From positions 62,001 to 126,000 of the forward strand of contig CAVFVJ010000015.1 of NCBI GenBank assembly GCA_963626085.1: a stretch of 64,000 bases of DNA. The letters are read 5' to 3'. Positions 1 to 8,954 of this stretch are shown here, in pieces (within the stretch, counting starts at the first letter, position 1; each line of letters starts with the position of its first letter). Source of the DNA: Colivivens sp963626085 (GTDB lineage Bacteria; Bacteroidota; Bacteroidia; Bacteroidales; Bacteroidaceae). Made by a program: the position numbers and the translations under genes. A model generated the notes under the pieces. It was not told where the DNA came from and did not search any database. It saw nothing but the letters and a program-made list of their open reading frames with translations.

Positions 1-513
1 GCGACGGACTTCCAACCGTGTGTCATCGTGAAGCACATCGAGCAGCGGAGCATCGTACTCGTCGATGATGACTGCCACCTGCTTTCCCGACTGTTCGTAA
101 GCCCTCCGTATCAGTCCTCCAAGTCGCATACCAGGGGAAGTCTCGTTGGGGTCTGAACCATAAGTCCTCTCGTACAGCCCCACCTGTAGTCCAAGGGCGT
201 TCCTCACTCCGTCCTCGTTTAGATGCTTGGCAGTGCTGAGGTCGAAGTGGAAGGTTGGGTACTGCGTCCACTCCTGTTCCATGTCCGCAATCTTCAGCCC
301 TGCAAACAAGTCCCGTTCACCCTTGAAGTACGACTCCAGTGTGGATGTGAGCAGAGACTTACCGAACCGCCTGGGGCGGCTCATGAAGATGAACTTGGCA
401 TAGTGGACCATTTTCCACACAAGGTCGGTCTTGTCTACATACACGTAATTGTTTCTGACAATCTCAGAGAACGTCTGAATCCCAATCGGGTACTTTCTTC
501 TTTGCAGTTCCAT
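1..513 (-). CDS. AAA-ATPase-like / PD-(D/E)XK nuclease family protein (3' end beyond window)
   Basis: The N-terminal 171 residues are visible and the gene runs off the left edge. They match the AAA-ATPase-like family (AAA-ATP_like with a C-terminal PDDEXK_9 nuclease domain) that is expanded in Bacteroidales. A P-loop-like SRPRRFGKSLL lies near residue 50 and a Walker B-like VAVIIDEYDAPLLD near residue 145. The cellular role of this family is not established; a link to mobile or defence functions is only inference. An in-frame ATG lies 9 bases upstream (522), but the -7 box at 537-546 puts the transcript start very close to it, so MELQRRKYPIG at 513 is preferred. Confidence 0.75.
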   Translation of the reverse strand, partial: MELQRRKYPIGIQTFSEIVRNNYVYVDKTDLVWKMVHYAKFIFMSRPRRFGKSLLTSTLESYFKGERDLFAGLKIADMEQEWTQYPTFHFDLSTAKHLNEDGVRNALGLQVGLYERTYGSDPNETSPGMRLGGLIRRAYEQSGKQVAVIIDEYDAPLLDVLHDDTRLEVRR

Positions 514-536
514 AAGGACCATGTTTATTATACCAC

Positions 537-570
537 TGCAAAAGTAGTAAAAAACGAGGGAACTGCAAAG
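537..570 (-). promoter_or_regulatory. Bacteroidetes-type promoter of the AAA-ATPase gene
   Basis: Read on the minus strand, TACTTTTGCA (537-546) fits the -7 consensus TAnnTTTG and a TTTG at about 566-569 fits the -33 box, with about 19 bases between. Transcription would begin near 530, giving a very short leader. Confidence 0.55.
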
Positions 571-591
571 CAAAACGGCATTTTAAAACTA

Positions 592-624
592 CAGCCCATT
601 GAATTACCAAGATTCAATGGGCTG
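592..624 (-). terminator. Hairpin downstream of pgi
   Basis: A perfect 13-bp inverted repeat (CAGCCCATTGAAT and its complement) with a 7-base loop lies 30 bases after the pgi stop codon. On the minus strand it is followed by TAGTTTTAAAA, a weak U-tract, so it is probably the end of the rho-lysS-gpsA-pgi transcript. Confidence 0.6.
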
Positions 625-654
625 CATATATATGATATAAGGTATAAGTCAACC

Positions 655-1992
655 TTATTCCGCCAGTTTCTTTTGGATAGCAACGCTCTCAGCTTCGTAT
701 CCAGGTTTGTTGAGCAAGGCAAACATGTTCTTCTTGTAAGCCTCCACACCAGGCTGGTTGAACGGATTGACACCGAGTACCAGTCCACTGATACCGCACG
801 CCTTTTCGAAGAAATAAATCAACTGACCTATATTATACTCGTCGAGTTGTGGAATGGTGATTCTCAAGTTCGGCACGCCACCGTCCACATGCGCCAGTTG
901 TGTGCCAAGCTCTGCCATGTGGTTCACCTCGTCCACATGCTTTCCTGCAAGGAAGTTCAGTCCGTCGAGATTCTCCTCGTCTGACGGCACAGTCAGGCTA
1001 CTGTTAGGCTTGTCGATGGAGATGACTGTCTCGAAGATAGTACGCTCACCGTCCTGAATCCACTGTCCCATGGAGTGCAGGTCTGTAGAGAAGTCCACTG
1101 AAGCAGGGAAGATACCCTTGTGGTCCTTACCCTCACTCTCTCCGTAGAGTTGTTTCCACCACTCAGCCACGTAATGCAACTTCGGCTGGTAGTTCACGAG
1201 AATCTCCACTTTCTTGCCTGCGGCATAAAGCGCATTGCGGGTAGCTGCATACACTGCACACGGGTTCTGTCCGAACGGAACAGAGATATCACAAGCCTTC
1301 TCCATATCCTGCGCACCTTTGACAAGTTGCGCTATGTCATAACCGGCACAGGCAATCGGGAGCAAGCCCACAGGCGTGAGTACAGAGAAGCGTCCGCCCA
1401 CATTGTCCGGGATGATGAATGACTTGTATCCTTCCTTGTCGGCAGTGGTGCGAGCGGCACCTTTCTTCGCATCTGTAATCGCCACAATCACTTTCTTTGA
1501 CAGTTCCTTACCCATCTGTTCCTCGCACAGTTTGCGCATGAGACGGAAGGTGATGGCTGTCTCGGTAGTAGTACCCGACTTACTTATGTTGATCACTCCG
1601 AACTTGACGCCCTTAAGGTAGTCTATGAGTTCAGACAGATAATCTTCACTTATGTTGTTACCAGCAAAAAGGATACGTGGACCGTTTGCTTTCTTCAGCC
1701 ATGTAAAGTTGTCATCGAGAGCAGCTATCACTGCCTTTGCACCGAGATAACTACCTCCGATACCAGCCACAACCACTGCGTCACAGTTGTCTCTGAGTAC
1801 CTTTGCTGTCGCATTGATTTCTTCAATAAATTCGGGTGTCACCTGTGTAGGCAGGTGAAGCCATCCGAGGAAGTCATTACCTGCACACGTACCCTGTTCG
1901 AGTGCCTGCTGGGCTGCGTTCACTTCCTTCTCATACTGTTCTACAGCCCCTGCAGCAAGGAATTTCCCTGCTTTGTTGATTTCCAGTTTCAT
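655..1992 (-). CDS. pgi: Glucose-6-phosphate isomerase
   Basis: Interconverts glucose 6-phosphate and fructose 6-phosphate in cytosolic glycolysis. The 445-residue protein carries the family landmarks GIGGSYLGAKAV, the phosphate-binding SKSGTTTET segment and DFSTDLHSMGQW. The frame is open 63 bases further upstream, but that stretch overlaps gpsA and looks non-coding; MKLEINKAGKF at 1992 is the natural start. It is the last gene of a minus-strand run rho-lysS-gpsA-pgi with gaps of 39, 44 and 46 bases, so co-transcription is likely. A hairpin at 592-624 follows. Confidence 0.97.
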   Translation of the reverse strand: MKLEINKAGKFLAAGAVEQYEKEVNAAQQALEQGTCAGNDFLGWLHLPTQVTPEFIEEINATAKVLRDNCDAVVVAGIGGSYLGAKAVIAALDDNFTWLKKANGPRILFAGNNISEDYLSELIDYLKGVKFGVINISKSGTTTETAITFRLMRKLCEEQMGKELSKKVIVAITDAKKGAARTTADKEGYKSFIIPDNVGGRFSVLTPVGLLPIACAGYDIAQLVKGAQDMEKACDISVPFGQNPCAVYAATRNALYAAGKKVEILVNYQPKLHYVAEWWKQLYGESEGKDHKGIFPASVDFSTDLHSMGQWIQDGERTIFETVISIDKPNSSLTVPSDEENLDGLNFLAGKHVDEVNHMAELGTQLAHVDGGVPNLRITIPQLDEYNIGQLIYFFEKACGISGLVLGVNPFNQPGVEAYKKNMFALLNKPGYEAESVAIQKKLAE

Positions 1993-2038
1993 GTTAATAG
2001 TATTTTTTTGAGTTCTGTTGTCGTATAATGTATCACCA

Positions 2039-3043
2039 TCACCTGAAGGAGTCACCGAGAATCTTTATCTCCACCGATGGGGATATGCGCTCGTAGAGTA
2101 TGTTGTACATAGCATCGAGTATCGGCATGTTGACATGGTAGTGATTGTTGATTTGTTTCATACAGTAAGTTCCGTAATACCCCTCTGCAATCATCTCCAT
2201 CTCCAGTTGCGCTGTCTTGACCGAGTAACCGAGTCCTATCATAGTGCCGAAAGTACGGTTGCGTGAGAAGTTAGAGTACATGGTCACCAGCAAGTCACCA
2301 AGATAGGCTGTGTTGATGACCTTGCGGTCCTCACGCGGCTGCACGGTCTTGAGGAATCGGTCCATCTCCTGTACTGAGTTTGCCACCAGCACTGAGAGGA
2401 AGTTGTCACCGTACTTCAGTCCGTTACATATACCGGCGGCTATGGCATACACGTTCTTGAGTACCGAACTGTACTCAATCCCTTCTATGTCTGTACTCAC
2501 CGATGTCTTCACATACTTGTTGGTCAACAAGTCAGCTACTGTCTTGGCGTTCTCTATGCTATGCCCTCCTATGGTGAGGTAGCACAAACGGTCCATCGCC
2601 ACCTCCTCAGCGTGGGAGGGACCACCCACTGTCGTTATATTGTCCTCCGGCACATTGAATGCCTGTTGGAAATACTGCGATATAAGGATATTGTCATCTG
2701 GCACCAGTCCCTTGATGGCAATGGCGATCAGTTTCTCCCTTATACTGGCTTTCAGTCGTCGTAGGTGGCTCTTGAGGTAGGGCGATGGGGTCACGAATAT
2801 AAGTGTGTCGGACTCCTGCACCACCTTATTTATATCCGAGGAGAAGTTGATGCGGTCTACATTGAAATGCAGTCCCGTAAGGTACGCTGGGTTATGTCCC
2901 AGACGTTTAAACTCTTCTATACGGTCATCACGCCGCATGTACCAGTTGATTTTCTCCTCATGATGGAGAGCAATCTTTGCCATTGCCGTAGCCCAACTGC
3001 CTCCACCGATGATTGCTACACGTCCACTGCTGTTGAATTGCAT
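2039..3043 (-). CDS. gpsA: Glycerol-3-phosphate dehydrogenase [NAD(P)+]
   Basis: Reduces dihydroxyacetone phosphate to sn-glycerol 3-phosphate, the backbone for phospholipid synthesis. The 334-residue protein starts with the dinucleotide-binding AIIGGGSWATAMAKI and contains VGGPSHAEEVA and the catalytic lysine context SSVLKNVYAIAAGICNGL. The length is normal for the family. It lies between lysS and pgi on the same strand and is probably in their operon. Confidence 0.96.
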   Translation of the reverse strand: MQFNSSGRVAIIGGGSWATAMAKIALHHEEKINWYMRRDDRIEEFKRLGHNPAYLTGLHFNVDRINFSSDINKVVQESDTLIFVTPSPYLKSHLRRLKASIREKLIAIAIKGLVPDDNILISQYFQQAFNVPEDNITTVGGPSHAEEVAMDRLCYLTIGGHSIENAKTVADLLTNKYVKTSVSTDIEGIEYSSVLKNVYAIAAGICNGLKYGDNFLSVLVANSVQEMDRFLKTVQPREDRKVINTAYLGDLLVTMYSNFSRNRTFGTMIGLGYSVKTAQLEMEMIAEGYYGTYCMKQINNHYHVNMPILDAMYNILYERISPSVEIKILGDSFR

Positions 3044-3087
3044 CCCGTTTTGGTTATGAGTTGATAATTGCTTGGATTGTCACCCGT

Positions 3088-4653
3088 CTACGCCTCCTCT
3101 GGTGTCTGTTCCGCCTCTTCACCGTTGCCTTCAGAAGCGGCACTGGTCTTGCGCGGTTTCATCTGTGGGAAGAGGAGCACCTCCTGAATGGCAGTCTTGC
3201 CTGTCATGAGCATAGTCAGACGGTCGATACCGATACCGATTCCACTTGTAGGCGGCATTCCGTACTGTAGTGCACGTAGGAAGTCCTGGTCGATGACCAT
3301 AGCCTCATCATCGCCTTTGTCAGCCAGACGCATCTGTTCCTTGAACCGCTCCTCCTGATCTATCGGGTCATTGAGCTCTGAATAGGCATTAGCCAGTTCC
3401 TTTCCGTTGACCATGAGCTCGAAGCGTTCGGTCAGTCCCGGTTTACTTCGGTGCATCTTGGTGAGCGGTGACATCTCCACTGGATAGTCGATGATGAAGG
3501 TCGGTTGTATGAATGTGCCTTCACAGAACTCACCGAACATCTCGTCGATGAGTTTACCCTTGCCCATTGTGTCGTCCACATCCATCTTCAACTGTTTGCA
3601 TATCTGACGGATCTCATCCTCGTCCTTCCCTTCGAGGTCATAGCCAGTCTTCTCCTTGATTGCCTCAAGTATGGGCAGACGACGATAAGGAGCCTTGAAA
3701 GATATAGTCTGTCCGTCGACCACACTCTCCGGTTTACCGTTGACAGCCGTGCATATCGTCTCAAGCAACTGTTCCGTGAACGACATCATCCAGTTGTAGT
3801 CCTTGTACTGTACATAAAGTTCCATACAAGTGAATTCTGGGTTGTGTGTACGGTCCATACCCTCGTTACGGAAGTTCTTGCCAATCTCGTACACACCTTC
3901 GAAACCACCCACAATGAGTCGCTTCAGATAGAGTTCTGTAGCTATACGCATGTAAAGGTCGATGTCGAGCGAGTTGTGGTGAGTGATGAACGGACGTGCA
4001 CTCGCACCGCCCGGTATAGACTGCAGGATAGGTGTCTCCACCTCTGTGTACCCTGCCCCATCGAGAACCTTTCTCATGGTCGAGATAACCTTGGTGCGCT
4101 TCTCGAATGTCTCCTTCACACCCTCGTTCACTACGAGGTCCACATACCTCTGGCGGTAGCGCAGTTCAGGGTCTTCAAAGGCATCGTATGCCACACCATC
4201 CTTGTATTTCACTATCGGCAGAGGCTTAAGACTCTTTGCCAGTACTGTGAGCTCCTGTGCATGTACACTAACTTGTCCCGTCTGTGTACGGAAGACGAAG
4301 CCCTTGATTCCTATGAAATCGCCAAGGTCAAGTAGTTTCTTGAACACGACGTTGTACATATCCTTGTCCTCTCCCTTACAGATGTCGTCACGGGTCACAT
4401 ATACCTGTATGCGTCCCTTAGAGTCCTTCAGTTCGATGAATGAAGCCTTACCCATCACACGGCGGCTCATCATGCGTCCAGCAATACATACTTGACGACC
4501 TTCACCGTCCTCGTCACTGTACCCGTCCACTATGTCTGTGGAGAAGTCACTGACAGGATATTCTGCTGCCGGATATGGGTCTATGCCCATATCACGCATT
4601 GCCTGCAGGTTGTGCCTGCGTTGTATTTCTTGTTCACTTAATTCAGTTGCCAT
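3088..4653 (-). CDS. lysS: Lysyl-tRNA synthetase (class II)
   Basis: Charges tRNA-Lys with lysine. The 521-residue protein has an N-terminal OB-fold anticodon-binding region (about residues 55-165; GKASFIELKDSKGRIQVYV) and the class II catalytic core, with motif 2 NFRNEGMDRTHNPEFTCMEL and motif 3 GIGIGIDRLTMLM. The C-terminus is a short Glu-rich tail after the catalytic core. It lies 39 bases downstream of rho and 44 upstream of gpsA. Confidence 0.97.
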   Translation of the reverse strand: MATELSEQEIQRRHNLQAMRDMGIDPYPAAEYPVSDFSTDIVDGYSDEDGEGRQVCIAGRMMSRRVMGKASFIELKDSKGRIQVYVTRDDICKGEDKDMYNVVFKKLLDLGDFIGIKGFVFRTQTGQVSVHAQELTVLAKSLKPLPIVKYKDGVAYDAFEDPELRYRQRYVDLVVNEGVKETFEKRTKVISTMRKVLDGAGYTEVETPILQSIPGGASARPFITHHNSLDIDLYMRIATELYLKRLIVGGFEGVYEIGKNFRNEGMDRTHNPEFTCMELYVQYKDYNWMMSFTEQLLETICTAVNGKPESVVDGQTISFKAPYRRLPILEAIKEKTGYDLEGKDEDEIRQICKQLKMDVDDTMGKGKLIDEMFGEFCEGTFIQPTFIIDYPVEMSPLTKMHRSKPGLTERFELMVNGKELANAYSELNDPIDQEERFKEQMRLADKGDDEAMVIDQDFLRALQYGMPPTSGIGIGIDRLTMLMTGKTAIQEVLLFPQMKPRKTSAASEGNGEEAEQTPEEA

Positions 4654-4692
4654 ATTCAGATTTTGTTATCGTTTTGTCTGTTGTGCTTGTAT

Positions 4693-6768
4693 TTATCCGT
4701 TCATCGTAGCCAAGAACTCCTCGTTGTTGCTTGTACGTTCTATATGCTTGAGGATGGTATCCATAGCCTCCACATTGGTCATGTCGGAGATATGGTTGCG
4801 TATTATCCACATGAAGCGGCGTGTCTGGTCGTCCTGAAGCAGATCATCACGACGGGTACTGGATGCGATGAGGTTGACTGCCGGGTATATACGTTTGTTG
4901 GCAAGTGTACGGTCGAGTTGAAGTTCCATGTTACCCGTACCCTTGAACTCCTCGAATATCACCTCGTCCATCTTCGAGCCAGTATCTATCAAGGCTGTAG
5001 CAATGATGGTAAGTGAACCGCCACCTTCGATGTTACGCGCTGCACCGAAGAAGCGTTTGGGTTTCTGGAGTGCATTGGCATCGACACCACCAGTCAACAC
5101 CTTACCCGATGCCGGACTGACTGTGTTGTATGCACGAGCCAGACGTGTGATAGAGTCGAGGAATATCACGACATCATGTCCACATTCCACCATACGTTTC
5201 GCTTTCTCCAACACGAGGTTGGCAATCCTCACGTGATTGTCTGCAGGTGCGTCGAACGTTGAGGCTATCACCTCCGCATTCACAGTGCGCGCCATGTCCG
5301 TCACCTCCTCCGGTCGTTCGTCAATCAGCAACATCATCAGATAAGCTTCCGGATGATTGCGTGCGATGGAGTTGGCTATATCCTTCATGAGTAATGTCTT
5401 ACCCGTCTTTGGCTGTGCCACGATAAGTGCACGCTGACCCTTTCCTATCGGAGAGAACAGGTCCACGATACGTGACGATGATGAATCGTGTCGTCCACTG
5501 CACAGTCTGAATTTCTCGTTAGGGAACAGAGGTGTGAGGTATTCGAACGGAACCCTGTCACGGATTACCGATGGGTCACATCCATTGATTTTGTTCACTC
5601 TCACCAGTGGGAAGTATTTCTCGTTGTCATGTGGCGGACGTATGGTACCCTCCACCACGTCACCCGTCTTCAGTCCGTAGTGCTTCACCTGCGACGGGTT
5701 GACATATATATCGTCTGGTGACGAGAGGTAGTTGTAGTCCGAACTGCGGAGGAATCCGAAATCGCCCGACATGTCGAGCACTCCCGACACTTCAATGATG
5801 TCGTTGAGGTTATATGGTTCAGGTTCCTGTGAACCTTTTGCCACAGCAGGTTCGTGTGTACTGCCTGTGGTATTGTTAGAAGAGGTGTTCTGTCTGTTCG
5901 GCTCGTTCTTTATCTTGTCGAAGAAATTGGGTGACGGTTCATCCTGTACGTTCCCCACACTTGGTAGATCTTCAAGTATGATAAAATCCGCCTCCTCACC
6001 TTCGTGCAGACTGCCTTGTGAAATTCTTTCCTTTGACTCGCCCGTGTTCTGCTGAGCAGTCTTGTCCGTACTGCTTCCAGCATCAGCTGCCTCCGAGCCG
6101 ACTTCAGTTGGTTTTACCTTACCGAAGTCAAGCAATGAACGCTTTGGAGCCGATGTGTCTGCTGCATTATCGCTGAACAGACCTATTGTATCATTATCTG
6201 TAGACTCCTTAACAGCGACAGTCTCACTTGTCGGTTCACTCGCATTCTTGCGTGGACGACCTCTCTTGCGCTTGGGAGTGTCTGTAAGTAGCTCATCGCT
6301 TACTGTCACGTCTTCATTAGGAGTCTCTGCCACCTGCTGCTCCACAGTTGGAGTCGGTATAATCGGTTCATTTTTGCGTGGACGTCCCCTCTTACGCTTG
6401 GGTAGCTCCACATCATCGGCAGGTTCTACCGCAGCACTCTGTTCCGATTTTATATCGTTGATCATTTCCTTTTCCTCGAACGACAAGTCATTGAACAATG
6501 AGTTGTCGGCTGCAACTGTCGTCTGCTTGTCTATCTTCTTTGAGTCAGACTTATTGGCTGAATACACGTGATCCACGGTCTTTATCCTGCTGCGCTTGCG
6601 CGGCTTATCCGTTGCTGCTTTCTGGGCAGCCACATGCGAAGCCTCATAGTCGAGAATCTCGTAAATAAGTTCGTTGGTGTCTTTCCTGACTGTATTGATG
6701 CCGTACTCAGCGGCAATGGTCTGGATTTCTTCTTGAGTCTTCTCCTGTAGAGTTGCTTTACTATTCAT
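4693..6768 (-). CDS. rho: Transcription termination factor Rho with long low-complexity N-terminal insertion
   Basis: Hexameric RNA-dependent ATPase that ends transcription. At 691 residues it is far longer than the about 420 of E. coli Rho. Residues 1-45 resemble the Rho N-terminal helical domain; about 50-320 is a low-complexity, probably disordered, insertion with two RGRPRK motifs inside KRKRGRPRKN (about 124-133 and 166-175); the cold-shock-like RNA-binding fold follows (SGDFGFLRSSDYNYL, about 334-348), then Walker A AQPKTGKTLL (about 451-460) and the conserved DSITRLARAYN. Disordered insertions are known in Bacteroidetes Rho; one in Bacteroides thetaiotaomicron has been reported to drive phase separation. 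It is first in a run with lysS, gpsA and pgi. Confidence 0.97.
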   Translation of the reverse strand: MNSKATLQEKTQEEIQTIAAEYGINTVRKDTNELIYEILDYEASHVAAQKAATDKPRKRSRIKTVDHVYSANKSDSKKIDKQTTVAADNSLFNDLSFEEKEMINDIKSEQSAAVEPADDVELPKRKRGRPRKNEPIIPTPTVEQQVAETPNEDVTVSDELLTDTPKRKRGRPRKNASEPTSETVAVKESTDNDTIGLFSDNAADTSAPKRSLLDFGKVKPTEVGSEAADAGSSTDKTAQQNTGESKERISQGSLHEGEEADFIILEDLPSVGNVQDEPSPNFFDKIKNEPNRQNTSSNNTTGSTHEPAVAKGSQEPEPYNLNDIIEVSGVLDMSGDFGFLRSSDYNYLSSPDDIYVNPSQVKHYGLKTGDVVEGTIRPPHDNEKYFPLVRVNKINGCDPSVIRDRVPFEYLTPLFPNEKFRLCSGRHDSSSSRIVDLFSPIGKGQRALIVAQPKTGKTLLMKDIANSIARNHPEAYLMMLLIDERPEEVTDMARTVNAEVIASTFDAPADNHVRIANLVLEKAKRMVECGHDVVIFLDSITRLARAYNTVSPASGKVLTGGVDANALQKPKRFFGAARNIEGGGSLTIIATALIDTGSKMDEVIFEEFKGTGNMELQLDRTLANKRIYPAVNLIASSTRRDDLLQDDQTRRFMWIIRNHISDMTNVEAMDTILKHIERTSNNEEFLATMNG

Positions 6769-6965
6769 TAGTTTACTATTGCTTTATATTCCATTGGGTG
6801 TCACCGGAAATATCTCGTATCCGTTGTTGTACGTGTGTGGAGCATCACTTTTGTTCTCACGGAACAATATTCAAACACAATATCCACACGTTGTGGCGAC
6901 ATCCTTTCAATAAAAAATTGTTTCTTGCATAGGAATAGATTTTGGGGTATCAACCCTAAATCCGC

Positions 6966-6999
6966 TGCAAAATTAGTACAAACAAATGTAACAGCAAAA
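6966..6999 (-). promoter_or_regulatory. Promoter of the rho operon
   Basis: Minus-strand TAATTTTGCA (6966-6975) fits the -7 consensus and TTTTG (6995-6999) the -33 box, about 20 bases apart. The leader to the rho start is about 190 bases. I see no other feature in the 430-base gap between rho and rplY beyond the two divergent promoters. Confidence 0.55.
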
Positions 7000-7039
7000 C
7001 ATTTCGGGTCTTTTTTCATGTTTTTCTTCTGTTTTGCAC

Positions 7040-7070
7040 TTGTGTTAGGGAGATATTTCGTAACTTTGCA
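7040..7070 (+). promoter_or_regulatory. Promoter of rplY-pth-hslR
   Basis: TAACTTTGCA (7061-7070) is a good -7 box; TTGTG at 7040-7044 may be the -33 box. Transcription would begin near 7077, leaving a leader of about 120 bases. Confidence 0.55.
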
Positions 7071-7199
7071 CTGCTTTTTTGGGCAACACTCTAAGTCGGC
7101 AGCAGACAGTGGCGTCAGAGTCAAGGGACGCGTCCGGCACGTGTGATGGCGAATTAAGCACAAACTTAATTTATAGTAACACAAAACAGTAAAGGAAAG

Positions 7200-7802
7200 A
7201 TGAAAGAAATCGCAATCTCAGGACAGGCTCGTACAGAGCTTGGCAAGAAAGCAAGCAGTGCCATCCGCCGCGAGGGTTTGGTACCATGTGTAATCTATGG
7301 TGTAGAGAAGGGTGAGAACGGACTGCCAGTGGCACAGTCATTCACTGTTACCATGAAGGAACTCGCAAAGTTGCTCTACACACCTAATGTATATATAGTA
7401 AATCTAAACATCGACGGTAAGGAAGTGAAGGCAATACTCAAGGCTCTCCAGACCGACTTCGTGTCAGACCGTCCTCTCCACGTTGACTTCTACCAGATTA
7501 CTGAAGAGAAGCCCATCGTAATGGAGATTCCAATCAAGCTCAACGGACTGGCAGCAGGTGTGAGAGCCGGTGGTAAGTTGCAGTCAAGCGTACGTAAGTT
7601 GAAGGTGAAGTCTGTATACACCAACTTCCCAGACGTTCTCAACATCGATGTCACAGACCTCGGTCTTGGCAAGTCCATCAAGGTAGGACAACTCCACTTC
7701 GAGAATCTCGACATCGTCACTTCAAAGGAAGTGGTTGTATGTAATGTCCGCACAACCCGTGCCGCACGCTCAGCACAGGCTGACACAACAGAAACTAAAT
7801 GA
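7200..7802 (+). CDS. rplY: 50S ribosomal protein L25 (CTC form)
   Basis: 5S-rRNA-binding protein of the large ribosomal subunit. The 200 residues comprise the L25 domain (GKKASSAIRREGLVPCVIYG) and the C-terminal TL5/CTC beta domain (VMEIPIKLNGLAAGVRAGGK), so this is the long general-stress (Ctc) form. The stop codon overlaps the pth start in an ATGA tetranucleotide, indicating translational coupling. Heads the rplY-pth-hslR operon. Confidence 0.96.
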   Translation: MKEIAISGQARTELGKKASSAIRREGLVPCVIYGVEKGENGLPVAQSFTVTMKELAKLLYTPNVYIVNLNIDGKEVKAILKALQTDFVSDRPLHVDFYQITEEKPIVMEIPIKLNGLAAGVRAGGKLQSSVRKLKVKSVYTNFPDVLNIDVTDLGLGKSIKVGQLHFENLDIVTSKEVVVCNVRTTRAARSAQADTTETK

Positions 7803-8362
7803 AATATTTGATTGTAGGACTGGGCAATATCGGTGATGAATACGATGGCACCCGCCACAACATAGGATTCAGAGTGTTGGATGCTTTCGCCAAAGCATCC
7901 AACATTTCGTTTGAAGACAAACGCTATGGATTCGTTGGTAAGGGGCGCGTGAAGAACGCTGAGGTGGTATTGCTCAAACCGTCCACATACATGAACCTCA
8001 GCGGCAATGCCGTGCGCTACTGGATGAACAAGGAAAATATCGAAACGGAGAACCTGCTGGTTGTCTGCGACGACATATCCCTACCGTTGGGTAAACTGCG
8101 TCTGCGTCCAAGTGGAAGCGACGGTGGACACAATGGACTGAAGAACATCGCGTCGGTACTCAATTCACAGCAGTGGGCACGCATCAAGTTCGGTGTGGGC
8201 AATGACTTCCCCAAGGGAGCACAAATAGACTTCGTGCTGGGAAAGTTCCCTCCCGAGGAAGAGGAAACGGTCAATGAGCGTACAGCCGTGGCATGCGACA
8301 TGATCAAGGCGTTCTGTCTGTCTGGCATAGCGTTCGCCATGAACAACTACAACAACAAATAG
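7799..8362 (+). CDS. pth: Peptidyl-tRNA hydrolase
   Basis: Releases tRNA from prematurely dropped peptidyl-tRNA. The 187 residues carry GLGNIGDEYDGTRHNIGF with Asn10 and the catalytic His20, and DDISLPLGKLRLRPSGSDGG. The start overlaps the rplY stop by 4 bases and the stop codon directly precedes the hslR start, so all three are one transcription unit. The rplY-pth pairing is common in bacteria. Confidence 0.97.
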   Translation: MKYLIVGLGNIGDEYDGTRHNIGFRVLDAFAKASNISFEDKRYGFVGKGRVKNAEVVLLKPSTYMNLSGNAVRYWMNKENIETENLLVVCDDISLPLGKLRLRPSGSDGGHNGLKNIASVLNSQQWARIKFGVGNDFPKGAQIDFVLGKFPPEEEETVNERTAVACDMIKAFCLSGIAFAMNNYNNK

Positions 8363-8785
8363 ATGGAAGCAAGACTCGACAAATGGCTGTGGGCAGCACG
8401 CATATTCAAGACACGCTCCATTGCTACCGATGCGTGCAAGAACGGCCGTGTGATGATGGACGGAGTGAAACTCAAACCGTCAAGGATGATAAAGGAAGGC
8501 GACAAGATACAAGTGAGGAAACCACCTGTGACCTACACCTTCCGTGTGAAGCAAGCGATACAGACCCGTGTGGGAGCCAAACTGGTGCCCGACGTACTGG
8601 AGAACCTGACCACACCCGACCAAATGGAATTGCTGGAGATGAACAGGATAAGCGGATTCGTGAACCGGGCGAAAGGTACAGGACGACCTACGAAGAAGGA
8701 CCGTCGCAGCATCGACGGGTTCACCCAACCAGCCTTCTTCGGAGATTTCGACTTCGACATTGACCTTGATGATGAAGACGAATAG
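8363..8785 (+). CDS. hslR: S4-domain RNA-binding protein (Hsp15-like)
   Basis: Small heat-shock-type S4 RNA-binding protein that, in E. coli, binds stalled 50S subunits carrying nascent chains. The S4 domain is at residues 1-60 (RLDKWLWAARIFKTRS), then a basic helix and KGTGRPTKKDRR; the C-terminus is very acidic (FDIDLDDEDE). It begins immediately after the pth stop codon. Its own TAG stop is the first three bases of a paired-hairpin repeat (8783-8842). Confidence 0.92.
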   Translation: MEARLDKWLWAARIFKTRSIATDACKNGRVMMDGVKLKPSRMIKEGDKIQVRKPPVTYTFRVKQAIQTRVGAKLVPDVLENLTTPDQMELLEMNRISGFVNRAKGTGRPTKKDRRSIDGFTQPAFFGDFDFDIDLDDEDE

Positions 8786-8842
8786 TAGGTGCGGTGTCCC
8801 ACCGCACACTTTATAGATGTGACGTGGGATAGTCACCCACTA
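8783..8842. repeat. Paired-hairpin repeat, copy A
   Basis: Starts with TAGTAGG; hairpin 1 is GTGCGGTG-TCC-CACCGCAC (8789-8807); hairpin 2 (8819-8837) begins GTGACGTGGGA but its second arm is shortened to TAGTCAC; it ends in CCACTA. Member of the five-locus family also at 21660, 30611, 33741 and 35822. The first three bases are the hslR stop codon. Confidence 0.8.
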
Positions 8843-8852
8843 ATGAATAGAC

Positions 8853-8894
8853 AAAAAAAAGGACTCTTGGAAAGGACGGTTACTTCCAAGAGTC
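8853..8894 (-). terminator. Terminator of the secreted-protein cluster
   Basis: Perfect 11-bp stem GACTCTTGGAA / TTCCAAGAGTC (8862-8872, 8884-8894) with an 11-base loop. On the minus strand it is followed by C and a run of eight T, a strong intrinsic terminator about 60 bases after the stop codon at 8955. Confidence 0.85.
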
Positions 8895-8954
8895 ACATAA
8901 GCATATAGAATGGGGGTAGCATCTATATGCCCATAGTATAACTATTAATAAAAG

